From Timema cristinae (lineage: Eukaryota; Arthropoda; Insecta; Phasmatodea; Timematidae), in assembly GCA_039000515.1 (NCBI GenBank), contig JBCFYV010011135.1, forward strand, positions 31,029,876-31,093,875: a stretch of DNA of 64,000 bases. The letters are read 5' to 3'. The translations under genes and the position numbers were made by a program. Below the pieces are notes generated by a model. It was not told the DNA's origin, did no database searches, and saw nothing but the letters and a program-made list of their open reading frames with translations. This document shows, in pieces, positions 25,001 to 40,000 of this stretch (position 1 is its first letter; every line of letters starts with the position of its first letter).

Positions 25001-28000
25001 TCCTTTGACAAGAGGTCACTTTCTACCTGAAACAAAATAAACACCATAATCGTATGTTTTGTCTTTCAGCAATGATAAAGAGATAAATCAGACGGTTCTG
25101 GGGTTTAAATTCTAACGAGTCACTCTTTTATGTACTTTATTACAGATGAAGGGGATATTTGGATTTTAATTCCGATTGGAGTAGGTGACCTGGTGGTCTA
25201 GGGGTAAGGTGTCAGACTTCTGTGCTGGCGGCCGGGGTTGAATCCTCGGTCCCGGCACAGATTTATCTGATTACCAAACCCTTCCTTCACCTCTGACAAG
25301 ACATCTTGTGAATGTGGGGAATGCCAGGCCTCCGCCGTGGTTCGGGTTCCACGTTAAACTGTAGGTCCTCCATTTCATCTCACATTCACCCTACCATTGT
25401 ACATGAGCTTAAGTGCGTATAACCCGAATGGGTAGTAAGACCCGGTGCTAATAATAATAATAATAATTCCGATTGGATATATTGATGGTGTGTTTTCTAT
25501 AAATGGTTTCCATCTCTCACTCCAAACAAGTATTCGTAGCTTTCCTTTAAAACTTTCCTTTCCTGGTACCTATCCCCTCAGCGTAATCAGAATTCATGTT
25601 AACCCACTTCGATGGTCAAGTGGTCTAAGGCGTAACTATTGAAATATACGGGACTGACGATAAAAGATATAAAATAATTACTGCTCACCAGGCAATATGG
25701 CTACTGCAGACCTATAAGGTCCACGGCAGCCACCTTACTGAGACAGAAGTGATTAGTTTTATCTAAAAATGAAGGGTAGATTAGGTCTCGACTCGAATAT
25801 AGGTTGGTTGTCATGAGGATATTTTTTCTAAGCGTTTTTAAACTTTCCTTTAGTATACTTCCAATAAATGCAATCTTCTTCTAACTTGTTAATGTAATTA
25901 GTACACAGGTGTATAACCCAAATGAGCAGTAATATGTGGTGACGAATAAACAACGAAATACTCGTAACCAAAAGTGAGGGAACATAAATAATATCAAATC
26001 AACTTGTATTTATTTGTCGAGGGTTGGCGCGGGATGGTTATGAGGTGGGAAGATAAGGGCTCGTGCTCAGAGGGGTGGGCGTGGGTTTTTTTGTTTCAAG
26101 TATGGCACCCCTCCTACATTTATGATCTTAAAAGGATGTACACATTTAATAAACTTCTTCCAAGTAATGCCTTCTCTCTCTCTCTCTTTCACATTTCTTA
26201 TGGAGCGCCATGAGCTTAAGAATCAAGGTTAAATAGTATAGCTTCTCAAGATTATAAAAATACATATATATCTTCTGTACAGTGATTAATATAAATCCCT
26301 TTCTCTCAGAATAGAGTCTTTAAAGGATACATTGCCTTTCTCTCTCCCACTCTCTCCCTCTTTCATCTTTCTTACTGGGATCGTGAACTTTGGAACTAAG
26401 GTTAAATAAATAGTACAGCTTCTTTTTAACGCATATATTCTTAAGATTACGATGATACATACATATATATATATATATTATTTAAAAAATCAATTTCTCT
26501 CAGAAAATATAGTCTTCGGTAAACACATACGCCTCACCGTCATAGAACTCGCGCGAAAGACCGACTCAGACTAGCATGATGATGTAGAGTCCGCACGCGC
26601 TTCACCACTTGAATAGCTCGTACGTGTCATCGCCTAGATATATCAGACCTCGCTGTGAAGAGTTAAAGCGACGCCTATAACTCGCACCAAAGTTTTTACC
26701 TAGAAGATGGACTCTTCCCACACAGTCTAGCGTGATGATGTTCGGCTCGTCCTTCGCTTCACTTACCTCTTCATCTCCTTCCGGTCAATGAACGTTGTAG
26801 GTTCGGTACTTTTCAAGTTCGGAGAGGCACTTTACTCGATCGTACTCCCCACGCTCGATCCGATCCAACACCGCACACAAAGCGTCTTCCTCCTGAAGAA
26901 TCTCCGGTTCGTCCCCTTCCTTTAGCTTGTAGACGGGGCGGGTTGTAAAACAGCTCTCGATGGACTGGCTCGCTTCCCACATTCCGGATTATGACGCCCG
27001 AGCCAATGTATGGAAGAATCGCAGCGCTCGCTGTAGCCTTTGTCAACCTCCGAGATGTAGTATTCTTAGCCACCATTTGAAATCTTAATATCGCTCATGT
27101 CCTCCAGGCGGTAACCCAACTGTCTAAACATATCGAATGTGATACGTCTCTCTGCCTCGCACCCGCTTTATATGCTCAGAATAGAGGGGAACACAACCTG
27201 TCGGAGGAGTGGTCCACCTCCCCCTTCTACACTACATCCTTAGCATCGATCAAAGAATTGTGTGTCGAGTCAAACCCTAACCATTTGACGTATACTCTAT
27301 TTCCTGAACGTCTTATTATCTTCTCTACAAGGTAAACATCCGGATACGAAGTCTTTCTAAGCTCTTTATCGTAGAATCCTCCTATCTTCGAGTAGAAAGG
27401 TCCTGGGGTTAGTCTCAACAACGTTACGTATTTTAAACAGTTCGGTCGACCAGTTTGCGGTATAACCCTTTTCGAAAACGTCCTTATACTTACTGATACG
27501 AACTATATCACCTACTTTAATTTAAACATGTTCTGTGTAGAATCCGAGATCTTGAGACGTTTATAGACTGTATGTAAAAGTCTGTCATCCTTAACGTCTA
27601 TAGGCTTCATCTTTATGGTCGAGTGTAAGGTCCGGTTGTATCCGTTCAGTAACGAATCAATCATATCAATCCATCGGTACGATCCTTTAGCAGTGAACGG
27701 TTCGGTATCTCTACGTTCAACAAGTGATTCAAGAAGGAAAAAATTGTCGTAGCAACGTGCGTTATGGATTACTACTTTCAGGTGACTCGGGTTCTTGTAA
27801 TTAATATTGCATCCCGCGTGACTACTCCCGCGATAAAGACCCGTCAAGTGGCAATGATCCATAACGTGAATATCATAATTCTCGTAAGGCCTTTCACATA
27901 TATGACAATGAGAGGCTGTATTATGAGCATATCTTTGAGCGGGCGTTAATGGCGTCATCGGAACGATAGTACTCTAGTACGCGCTTTGCCAAACGAGCGC

Positions 28001-30987
28001 CTCAACAAATTGATCTGTGCAATCTCTTCCCGTGAAGCGGTGGTACTCTGAGAGACTATCGTCAAAATTACATCTAGTGTACATACCGACAGAATAAGCC
28101 ACATGAAAATTTCGTATCAGGATCGCACGTCTCTATCGGCACGAGTAAGCTCTCCAGGTCCACATGTACGATAAATCATGTTTTCTCCTGCTGCTTATAC
28201 TGTGAGAACGTAAGGAATTTATCCTCTCCTTGAAGGAATGTACTCCTTAACACGCCAAATTTTATACACGTATCTTTATGCTTTGCAAGTTTGTTTTCGG
28301 TCAAAAAAGTGGTCAGACATTGATCGCAAAAGTATCTACGTCCTCTCTTAGATGTTAACGTTAGTCGCGGGTTTATTAACCGAGATACATTTTTGATTCC
28401 GCTGAAATGATAAGTTTCCGTTCCATGTACTCGTATCATAAATAAATGAACATGTCTGGCACGTTCTTTAGCGCTGATGTGTACAGGAACAATCACTAGT
28501 GTTTTAGAGTTGTCGTCAGTGTCAATATAAGCGTCACTTCCATCGTGTTTTGCGGTGTACACATTAACGGATATATCGTTGAGCCTTTCAAAGCGTTCGA
28601 ACGGAAGCGGGATTCCATCCATATTCAGCACGTCTTGAAAATCGGGATACGACGACAAACACAACGTTTGTCGTCATATCCCGATTTCGAGACGCCCTGA
28701 ATATAGATGGAATCCGCTTCCGTTCGAACGCTTTGAAAGGCTTAACGATATATCCGTTAATGTGTACACCGCAAAACACGATGAAGTGACGCTATATTGA
28801 CACTGACAACTCTAAAACACTTCCGTCGGTTCAAAGAGGCACGTCAATACGGATACAGGCAAGCAAAGTCCTTCTTCGGATTGTACATTTATCAACGCTT
28901 TACGTTTGGCTATAATTTCAGGGATTTGAACCCGATTGAGAAAGCTGAGTTTTTCGAGAAATGTATTCTCATTTTCCAACGTGCCGTTATATATCCATCC
29001 CGAGTCTCTAGAAACGAAGGCTCAATCTGAGCAAGGAGTGGGAAGATCACGTTATTTTCATATATCTCCATATCTCCTCCAAGTTTATCGGGATAAATAT
29101 ATCACAAAGAGTCGAGTTGAAATAACCTTTTTCAATTCTACCTTCGGTAGGATACCTAATCTCGCAGATAAGGGTGCAATTTACTTTTATCGAGTTATTT
29201 GCAATTGATTCTTCTACCGTCTTCACGTAAATACCCCCGCATGCAACGAGAAAATGATCCTTATAGGGTAGTTCAAAAGTAATAAGTACGTATTTAGCGT
29301 CTGGTGTCCACCTGTTCAATAGGTTTTATAGATTGTCCTAGCGGTTCCAGGTAAAGCCTGAACTGTATAAACCCTATACCTAGATTTCGTGACAGGGTCA
29401 TAAGTCTTTGGATCAGTGCGTCTATATCGTCCTGTCCCAATATCAGTACGCTCGAGGTCTTAATCTGTCCAGGTATATGTTCTATGTAAGCATTAAATAC
29501 TATCCCTTTTCGAGGAGCGATATCATGTCTCTGGTATTTAATTAAAAGCTGCTCGTTAGAGGTTAATTCCCGTTAGTTTGTCGGGATACGATAATAGGAA
29601 ATGAGAAGCGATTTCCTTTTGCTAGAGGCCCTGACATGTTTCTAAGGTCGCGCTATGTTCTGCAGGCACTTCCCCCCCCCTCACATTATTCCCTTAATCT
29701 CTGCACGGCTTGATCTAGGATCTCATCTAGTGACTCCGAAACAGCTATAAAACAGGAACGCGTGGTTAGGTAATTTTTTTTTTACAGCGGATCATGAAGT
29801 TTTGATATTTAATATTAGTAAGCAAGCAATTCAAATATTGTAGAGAAGTTTAAACCATTAAGTTTTATAACATTTAGTTCATATATGACATAACCTTTTT
29901 TTAAATAACTAGCCCCCTTCCCCGTAGAAAAAATATTGTAAAGAATCCTGTAAAACAAAGCTTCATATCATTCATCATGTTAATATAAAAACAAAACTTT
30001 TTTTACTTATTTTTTTGAAAATACAGTCCTACCATCACTGTATAGCCCCCTCCCTCTTTTTATCCTCCCTCCTATTTTCATCTCATTCCTCTATAGTTTT
30101 GTTTGTTCTAGGCGCGAAAGGAATCAAACAAATTGTTAAAATCAAATTAATTTTTCAGCTTCCTCCACTTTCATTTACTCCCCTCGTTTCCCCATTTTTT
30201 TTTTTTTTTTGCGTTCCTTGTTACTACATTTATTTCTCTTTCCTCACCCTTACCCCCCACCACCTTCAACAACTTTTTTTTCCAACGACTATATAATATA
30301 CTATCGACATTTTTATGTGGAATAAATTACATTTTCAAAATAAATTATAGCCTATGTTACTCGCTGATAATGTAGCTTTATATTGATGAAAGAATTTTTA
30401 AATCGGTCCAGTAGTTTGAGTTTATCTATTACAAAAAAAAAAAAAAGTCAAATCTTTCCTCTTTATAATATTATAAAAAGTGTAGAGTAAGACCAGTAAA
30501 CGATATATGGACATTTAATAACGAAGGATAGGTTTTTTATACTATAACATTTCGAATAATTTGGTTGTAAATTAAGACCTGTAAAACGATACCAAAAAAA
30601 TACTACGTAAACTCGTTTCCCTACACACACACACACGCGCGCACGCACGCGCATCTTGTATAATCAAACAAATTTGAATGATTTAAAAAAAATTGGTTTA
30701 CCTATGTACACTTGCCCTTTCGGGGGGAAGGGGGGATACAAGAGAAAAATAATTAATCTAATTTTATGATAATATTAGCTCACAAACAATTCAAATATTG
30801 TATATAAATTTAAATCTTATATTAAAGCTTTATAACATTTAAATAATTAAGACTGGTAAACGATATATATAAGGCTATTTATAAAATAAAGAATTGTTTT
30901 TTTTAATAACTTTGCTGTAAATTAAGAGCGGAAAAACGATACAAAAGAAATTACCTTAGTTCGCTTCCTCCCCCCTTCTCTCTCTCA

Positions 30988-31021
<34 letters not shown>

Positions 31022-34000
31022 GCAAATTTGGATGTACAGATACCTTCAAAGTTCAATATGGCCGTCTAGCTAAGCTTGGAGATACCCTTGTATACAAGCA
31101 GCAGCTCCGCCTTGGAAATGTCTTCTACCTGCTCGTCAGTAAGCAGCGAGAAACGCTTAGGCAGCCACATATTATACTCCCCGTCCAAAACCGTGAGAAC
31201 TCTGCGACCGAAGCGTGTGTTCAACGCTTTCATACTTGTTACGCGGCCGACCTATAAATCCGTCTTGGTGAGATCTCGCTAATGATTTTACCTAGAGGGG
31301 GGTAGGTCTATATATAGGAAAGAGAGACTTCCAAGCCACGCCCTCCCTCCCCTTCTATGCGCGTGACTCTGAACGAGTTAGATCATCGAGCGTATGTGAA
31401 ATCGACAGCTCGAAATGTTACTAGAAGTAATCCCTAATATATCCCTACGCCAACAGCTGACATCTATCACTTTGGATGACTGTAATGAAAACAGACGGTA
31501 ATATATTAATGTGATAGTTAACCACAGTAATTTAGGCCGATATTATTTATATATTTATTTGAGGTCGGACACAAATTTTATTTATAGTTTTATTCCCTTA
31601 AAAAAAATACTAACAGCACTTTCACAAAAACTTCTAACGAACATAGCTTCAAAATGGCGACTGACGAATATAAACCATATGATTGAAAATAACGGTAAAC
31701 AAGGTTTTTACAATGATGCAGACACGCAGTTGATGACAATATTTTATTCAGTTAAATATTTCAAAATACGATAAAATAATCATAAAATCATTTATTGTAT
31801 GTAAAAAAAAATGACATCAATTTTCTCTTTTCCAAGTAATTACGATGCCTGTATTAAAAGGTATTGATGTGTGCACTATATTACACAAAATCAGTAACGT
31901 TCCAAAACCAAAAATAAGTACTTTTAATTATGTTAAAATTATTGTTTCGAGTTGAATATAAAGAAATTATTTAAAGAAATGAAATAGTATGAGAAAACTT
32001 AAGTTTACATTATTTTAAATGTAATATATAACAGGCAATTAGAGATCTTTACATTTATAACAAAACAGTGATCTTTTACAAGTGTTGGCAACCCAAAACC
32101 TAAACATATGATTTTCGAACTGTCATCCAGGTAAAAACCTATCGTGAACGGAATTTAATCTTCCAAGGGCGAAATATAATCACTTGGAAAGGTCATGCAT
32201 GGTTCATCTCGCACATTATGTCCACGTAACGCCTCTGCGTGTGAACCAATTCAGGGTTTGTTTCAAAGATGCGATTTAATGTATTTTATTTTATTTTATT
32301 TAGCACCACGTCTTACTACCCGTTCAGGTTATACGCTTTAAATACTAATTACGCTAACGGATTAGAAGTTGGGAAGGTTGAATTAGAGGAAATTAACCCG
32401 CATTTGCGTGGAGGGAGAGTGGAAAACCATTTAGGAAAAAACCCCACCAGTTCACCTGACCCGAGATTCGGACCTCGGATCTCCCCGTCCTCAGCAGTCG
32501 AGCTCAACACGAAACTAGCGCGTTAGCCAACTACGCCACCGAGGCGGGTGATTTAATGTACATATTCTTTTAGCTGAAAAGGGGAAGAGATATTCTTTTA
32601 AGACTATTACAGTTCCCAGAACCCATCTGTTAACCTCTAGGATTAATAACGCGTGCACAGTATAGATGTACACACGTTCTAAAGTTTATTACCGCTAGGT
32701 ATTATTCGGAAACAATGAAGTCCCTGTCTAGGTAGTCTTTCACCAACACGATTAAGATCAAGAGACACAAAGCTTGAATATTGTACCACGTGCGTGCGAG
32801 AGAAAGATAGTGCAGATGATTACAGTCATAGAACCCAGCTGTTAACCTCCAGGATCAATATATTACACGGCTAAGTAATAAAGACTATCACCCCCTGGTT
32901 CCGTGAAACCTTTGTCTTGAGAGAGGCACTCGATATTCCACCATGCTCGTGTGAGAGGGAGAAAAAAGTTTATCTGCACATAATCCTCTAACAAATACAG
33001 TCATTGTTTGATATTTGAGAACTAGCAGCGAGCTTTCCTCTTTACTTTCAGATAAGAAGTTTTCTCTAACAAATACAGTCATTGTTTGATATTTGAGAAC
33101 TAGCAGCGAGCTTTCCTCTTTACCTTGAGATAAGAAGTTTTCTCTAACAAATACAGTCATTGTTTGATATTTGAGAACTAGCAGCGAGCTTTCCTCTTTA
33201 CCTTGAGATTATAAGTTTCCTCTAACAAATACAGTCATTGTTTGATATTTGAGAACTAGCAAAGAGCTTTCCTTTTCTTTCTTTACTTTCTTATAGACAT
33301 GTCAAAGGATGGTTCTAGGTGAGAAGCGAGAGTGAGTACAAGCTTGGATAGTATAGAGAAGTAGTTCCATAAAACGACACAAACCAATATATTTTAAGCC
33401 GTGCGGGCAGACAACGTTTGATATTTTTTTTCGTTGGCGGCTGGGTCACTTAGCTCTCCAATTTGTACCGGGAGTATTTAAGTTAAATAAGCATATTATC
33501 TTGACTTCATCCGGTTGAAAATCTTGAACTGAATGTCCTGAGTGCACCGATAGCCATCACTGGATAAAATCGCAACAGTTAAAAATGGTAAACTTATAAC
33601 GGAGTGTTACACGCAGATAAAAACAGTTGAAGTCACATAGATGAAGAATTATTAACTATATTTCGTTATAAAAAGATTAAAATTTAAATGTAATAATATG
33701 TTTTACATAGCGTTCGGCCATCTCCAATGGGAATGGCGGCGTAGCTGGAAATTTGAAATGTATCTTTTCTAGCTGTCAGATAAGGTTCTTCCTCTGAACA
33801 TTGGACTGTAGTAACTCTTCTAGCTGTCAGATAAGGTTCTTCCTCTGAACATTGGACTGTAGTAACTGTTCTAGCTGTCAGATAAGGTTCTTCCTCTGAA
33901 CATTGGACTGTAGTAACTGTTCTAGCTGTCAGATAAGGTTCTTCCTATGAACATTGGACTGGAGTAACTTTCTAGCTGTCAGATAAGGTTCTTCCTATGA

Positions 34001-37000
34001 ACATTGGACTGTAGTAACTGTTCTAGCTGTCAGATAAGGTTCTTCCTCTGAACATTGGACTGTAGTAACTGTTCTAGCTGTCAGATAAGGTTCTTCCTAT
34101 GAACATTGGACTGTAGTAGCTGTTCTAGCTGTCAGATAAGGTTCTTCCTATTAACAATGGACTGTAGTAACTATTCTAGCTGTCAGATAAGGTTCTTCCT
34201 TTGAATATTGGACTGTAGTAACTGTTCTAGCTGTCAGCGAAGGTTCTTCCTATGAACATTGGACTGTAGTAACTGTTCTAGTTGTCAGATAAGGTTCTTC
34301 CTATGAACATTGGACTGTAGTAACTGTACTAGTTGTCAGATAAGGTTCTTCCTTGAACATTGGACTGTAGTAACTGTACTAGTTGTCAGATAAGGTTCTT
34401 TCTGTTAACATTGGACTGTAGTAACTGTTCTAGCTGTCAGATAAGGTTCTTCCTATGAACCTTGGACTGTAGTAACTGTTCTAGCTGTCAGATAAGGTTC
34501 TTCCTGTGAACATTGGACTGTAGTAACTGTTCTAGATGTCAGATAAGGTTCTTCCTATGAACATTGGATTGTAGTAACTGTTCTAGTTGTGAGATAAGGT
34601 TCTTCCTATGAACATTGGACTGTAGTAACTGTTCTAGTTGTCAGATAGGGTTCTTGCTATGAACATTGGACTGTAGTAACTGTTCTAGTTGTCAGATAAG
34701 GTTCTTGCTATGAACATTGGACTGTAGTAACTGTTCTAGCTGTCAGATAAGGTTCTTCCTATGAACATTGGACTGTAGTAACTGTTCTAGTTGTCAGATA
34801 AGGTTCTTGCTATGAACATTGGACTGTAGTAACTGTTCTAGTTGTCAGATAAGGTTCTTCCTATGAACATTGGACTGTAGTAACTGTTCTAGTTGTCAGA
34901 TAGGGTTCTTCCTTTGAATATTGGACTGTAGTAACTGTTCTAGCTGTCAAATAAGGTTCTTCCTATAAACAATAGACTGTAGTAACTGTTCTAGCTGTCA
35001 GATAAGGTTCTTCCTCTGAACATTGGACTGTAGTAACTGTTCAGTCTGTCAGATAAGGTTCTTCCTATGAACATTGGACTGTAGTAACTGTTCTAGCTGT
35101 CAGATAAGGTTCTTCCTATGAACATTGGACTGTAGTAACTGTTCTAGTTGTCAGATAAGGTTCTTCCTGTGAACATTGGACTGTAGTAACTGTACTAGTT
35201 GTCAGATAAGGTTCTTCCTGTGAACATTGGACTGTAGTAACTGTACTAGTTGTGAGATAAGGTTCTTCCTGTGAACATTGGACTGTAGTAACTGTTCTAG
35301 CTGTCAGATAAGGTTCTTCCTTTGAATATTGGACTGTAGTAACTATTCTAGCTGTCAGATAAGGTTCTTCCTTTGAATATTGGACTGTAGTAACTGTTCT
35401 AGCTGTCAGATAAGGTTCTTCCTTTGAATATTGGACTGTAGTAACTGTTCTAGCTGTCAGATAAGGTTCTTCCTATGAACAATAGACTGTAGTAACTGTT
35501 CTAGCTGTCAGATAAGGTTCTTCCTATGAACATTGGACTGTAGTAACTGTTCTAGCTGTCAGATAAGGTTCTCCTCTGAACATTGGACTGTAGTAACTGT
35601 TCTGTCTGTCAGATAAGGTTCTTCCTATGAACATTGGACTGCAGTAACTGTTCTAGCCGTCAGATAAGGTTCTTCCTATGAACATTGGACTGTAGTAACT
35701 ATTCTAGCTGTCAGATAAGGTTCTTCCTTTGAATATTGGACTGTAGTAACTGTTCTAGCTGTCAGATAAGGTTCTTCCTATGAACATTGGACTGTAGTAG
35801 CTGTTCTAGCTGTCAGATAAGGTTCTTCCTATGAACAATGGACTGTAGTAACTATTCTAGATGTCAGATAAGGTTTCTCTTTGAATATTGGACTGTAGTA
35901 TCTGTTCTAGCTGTCAGATAAGGTTCTTCCTATGAACAATAGACTGTAGTAACTGTTCTAGCTGTCAGATAAGTTCTTCCTATGAACATTGGACTGTAGT
36001 AACTGTTCTAGTTGTGAGATAAGGTTCTTCCTATGAACATTGGACTGTAGTAACTGTACTAGTTGACAGATAAGGTTCTTCCTGTGAACATTGGACTGTA
36101 GTAACTGTACTAGTTGTCAGATAAGGTTCTTCCTGTGAACATTGGACTGTAGTAACTGTACTAGTTGTGAGATAAGGTTCTTCCTGTGAACATTGGACTG
36201 TAGTAACTGTTCTAGCTGTCAGATAAGGTTCTTCCTATGAATATTGGACTGTAGTAACTGTTCTAGCTGTCAGATAAGGTTCATCCTATAAACATTGGAC
36301 TGTAGTAACTGTTCTAGATGTCAGATAAGGTTCTTCCTATGAACAATAGACTGTAGTAACTGTTCTAGCTGTCAGATAAGGTTCTTCCTATGAACAATAG
36401 ACTGTAGTAACTGTTCTAGCTGTCAGATAAGGTTCTTCCTCTGAACATTGGACTGTAGTAACTGTTCAGTCTGTCAGATAAGGTTCTTCCTATGAACATT
36501 GGACTGTAGTAACTGTTCTAGATGTCAGATAAGGTTCTTCCTATGAACAATAGACTGTAGTAACTGTTCTAGCTGTCAGATAAGGTTCTTCCTATGAATA
36601 TTGGACTGTAGTAACTGTTCTAGCTGTCAGATAAGGTTCATCCTATAAACATTGGACTGTAGTAACTGTTCTAGATGTCAGATAAGGTTCTTCCTATGAA
36701 CATTGGATTGTAGTAGCTGTTCTAGTTGTGAGATAAGGTTCTTCCTATGAACATTGGACTGTAGTAACTGTTCTAGTTGTGAGATAAGGTTCTTCCTATG
36801 AACACTGGACTGTAGTAACTGTTCTATCTCTCAGATAAGGTTCTTCCTATGAACATTAAACTGTAGAAAGGGTTTCTTAGGCAAAATTAATGTTTAATTA
36901 GTAAGTTTATTTACCTGTTGAATTTTCATTTATCATGTTTATACTCAATTGAATTACTTATCTCGTAATAATCCCCAGTGAGATCGAAATAACTGTGACT

Positions 37001-40000
37001 TGTCCCTCCTTAAATGCTGTTGAAACACTGCCGCCTTAAATACAATCTCGTCCAGCAAGAGAAAACTCGTTTAGTTGACCTTTGAATAATTTTATTCAGG
37101 ACCGCGTCTTGATACCTGTTCATATCTACTAATCACGACCCGCCTCGATGGCGTAGTTGGCTAACGCGCTAGTCGTATTGAGCTCGACTGCTGAGGACGG
37201 GGAGAACGAGGTTCGAATCTCGGTCTGGTGAACTGGGGGGTGGTTTTTCCTAAATGGTTTTCTACTCTCCCTCCACGCAAATGCGGGTTCACTTCCTCTA
37301 ATTCAAACCTTCCCAATTCCTAATCCGTTAGCGTGATTAGTACTTAAAGCGTATAACCTGAACGGGTAGTAAGACGCGGTGCTAATAATATATATAATAA
37401 TTACGCTAATGAGTTAAGGATGAGGAAGGTTGAATTTAGAGGAAGTACTCTAAGATATGCTTGGGGGGATCGTGTGAAAACTGTTTGAGGGAAAACCACT
37501 CAAAAACACGCGACAGAGATTCAAACCTAGATCTCCCCGTCATCGTCAGTCTTAGTCTCACATGAGAGTGACATCTTAGACCATGTAGCCACTCTGCACC
37601 GTAGACAGTTCGAACTATCGTATGGGATGTAACCCCAGGTTAACTCAAATAATGCACTATGCTGAATCATCGTTACTTACACCCCTTACCCCGCTCACTA
37701 AGGTCCCTGGTTCGTATTCCAACAGTGCTAAAAAAAAAAGTTTCATTGGTGAAATAGGGTTGTCCCTTTTCTTAGTTTAGAATAAAATAGCTAGAGGACT
37801 GAGGGTGGTTTCCTCTAAATTGTTTTCCCAAACTCTCCTTCCACACAAATGCGGGTGCACGTCCTATAAATTGAACCTTTCTACTCCTTAAAATATTAGT
37901 TTAATTTGTTCTTAAGCATACAATCCGAACGGGTAGTAAGACATGGTGCTAAAAAAATTAATTAAGGTCTGACCCTTTAGTTCAGTCATTAGCGTGTCTT
38001 GTTTACTGTGCTAAACGTTCCGGGTTCGATTCCTGGATGGCCGAAATATTTATTAGTGATGAAATGTGATTTTCCTCTTTCACAATGATCAATTAACGTT
38101 CGGGGGACTGGATGTGCTGGCTGGGTGTTGGTCTGTTGTGTTTTTTTAACTGGCTTTTGTGGTTGCATAGTCCAAGGCGTCATTCTCGCAGAAGATTAGA
38201 CTGCCGATGACAAGAGAGATCGGGTTTCATTTCCCAGGTTGGGTGAACTCGAGGGTGATTTTTCACATAATTTTTTTTCACTCTCCTTCTACGCAAATAC
38301 GGGTACACATTTTTTAAATTCAACCTGTGTATAACACGAAAAAAGTGGTCAGACACGGTGTTAAAAAAAAAAATCAAGACAAGGTTTACGATACACACAC
38401 AAAAAAAAGTTTTAAAAATAAATTCCACTTGAAATTTCTCCAATTTAAAAAAAAACCATTAACTAAACATAAATATTAGAACTTTTTGTAACCAAATTAA
38501 GTTTCTAGGTACGCCACTTGGAGCAACAAAGCAGACCCTTTAAAAAATTTAAAAAAAAAAAAATTTTTTTGTTCTGTCTCTATCTGAATAATAGCCCATA
38601 AAACAGTTTTTTTTTCTTTCCTTAGTGTTATCTCTTCTTTTTTTTTTCCTTCATCATCAAACCGGATGTGATATTATCGTCAATACTAAGATGAACAACG
38701 TCACATGTTTGAACTCCTCCGCTAGAATAAAACGACAACTCGACACAATAACCATGGCGTGGATATAAGCCCCTTTATTCTACACGATCCGGAGGGTCTT
38801 TATACGACTGTTGTACCAAGCTGAACTTGTTAAATTCGGAATGAGTTTCGAGAGGGGGTGGAGGGGCTAACAAAGGAAGGGCAATAAAGGGGAAACGCCG
38901 CGTAGAAAAAAAAGAGAGAGAGAGAATCTTTATCATACATCCTCTCCTCTTTGATGTGCTATACAAACCAGACTCCTCCCTTTGTTATATAAATAAATAA
39001 AAAAAGGTATAAATATAGCTGACTGCCACAAGAGTTGCTTCAGTAGGCTGAAGGAAGTTGGTATGACTAGTCGTGATGGAGGCTACCTTTCGTAGAAACG
39101 AATTTTGTACCACGATGCAACTTGTTATTCTTGACCTAATATGACACGGCTTTGTCTCAATAAAGATAAACCCCTTTGTCCGTGACAGTCTTTTACCGAT
39201 AAGAATAATGTCTGGATGAATTTAAATAACAGTAATGTTATCTTAAATAGAAAAGGAAATTTAACATCGTTTAATAAGATAATTGTCAAAAGTTTGAGTC
39301 ATCTTTCGCGTTGTTAAGAAATGATAACTGTATTCCCAGATTAAAATAATATAGTTTGATTTTATCTTGTATGTAACCCACCGGTTGTTAAAACACTGGT
39401 CTGGTTGTTAAAAAAAAAAAGCAGTAAACCCTAGTAGTCCGAAATTTCGGTAATCCAAACACACTTTTCGGAAAACTGGGGAGAGGGGTAGGGGAATTAA
39501 GGCAAATTAAATATATCTTATTAGTTAACAAGCTCAAAGTTAAAAGAGAATTGTAATAAACAGTGATATTTGATAATAAATGTTTAATATTTACATGTTG
39601 TAGTCGACCCAAAGTGTTTTCCTGTAATTAACAATAATTACAGTTCATATCACGTGATATACATCAGTTAAATAAACGAAAATTTGGCACTAAACTCATC
39701 CAACTGTGATTTAAAATTCGTGAAAATTCTGTATCCCTGTATTCTCACGGTTAATCGGAACAAGTTTAGGTCCCAATTAGTTCGTATTAACAGGTTCTAT
39801 TGTAAGTAAGTTTGTATTCATACTTTATCCCTGGAGAAATGGTTATGTATTCTCTATCTAACCTTTCAAACACATTACGAAATAACCTTTTAATCTCATC
39901 GCCAGACCAGTCAACAAGTTACTACAATATTACATTTCTACCAATAACAACTCTAAGTTATAATTATATTTAACCTTTGTTATGTGTATGATTACCACAC

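Noticed and set aside
28797..29030. Plus-strand open frame across the right arm of the Polinton palindrome
   Set aside because: It crosses the inverted arm; the minus-strand reading gives the more protein-like sequence.
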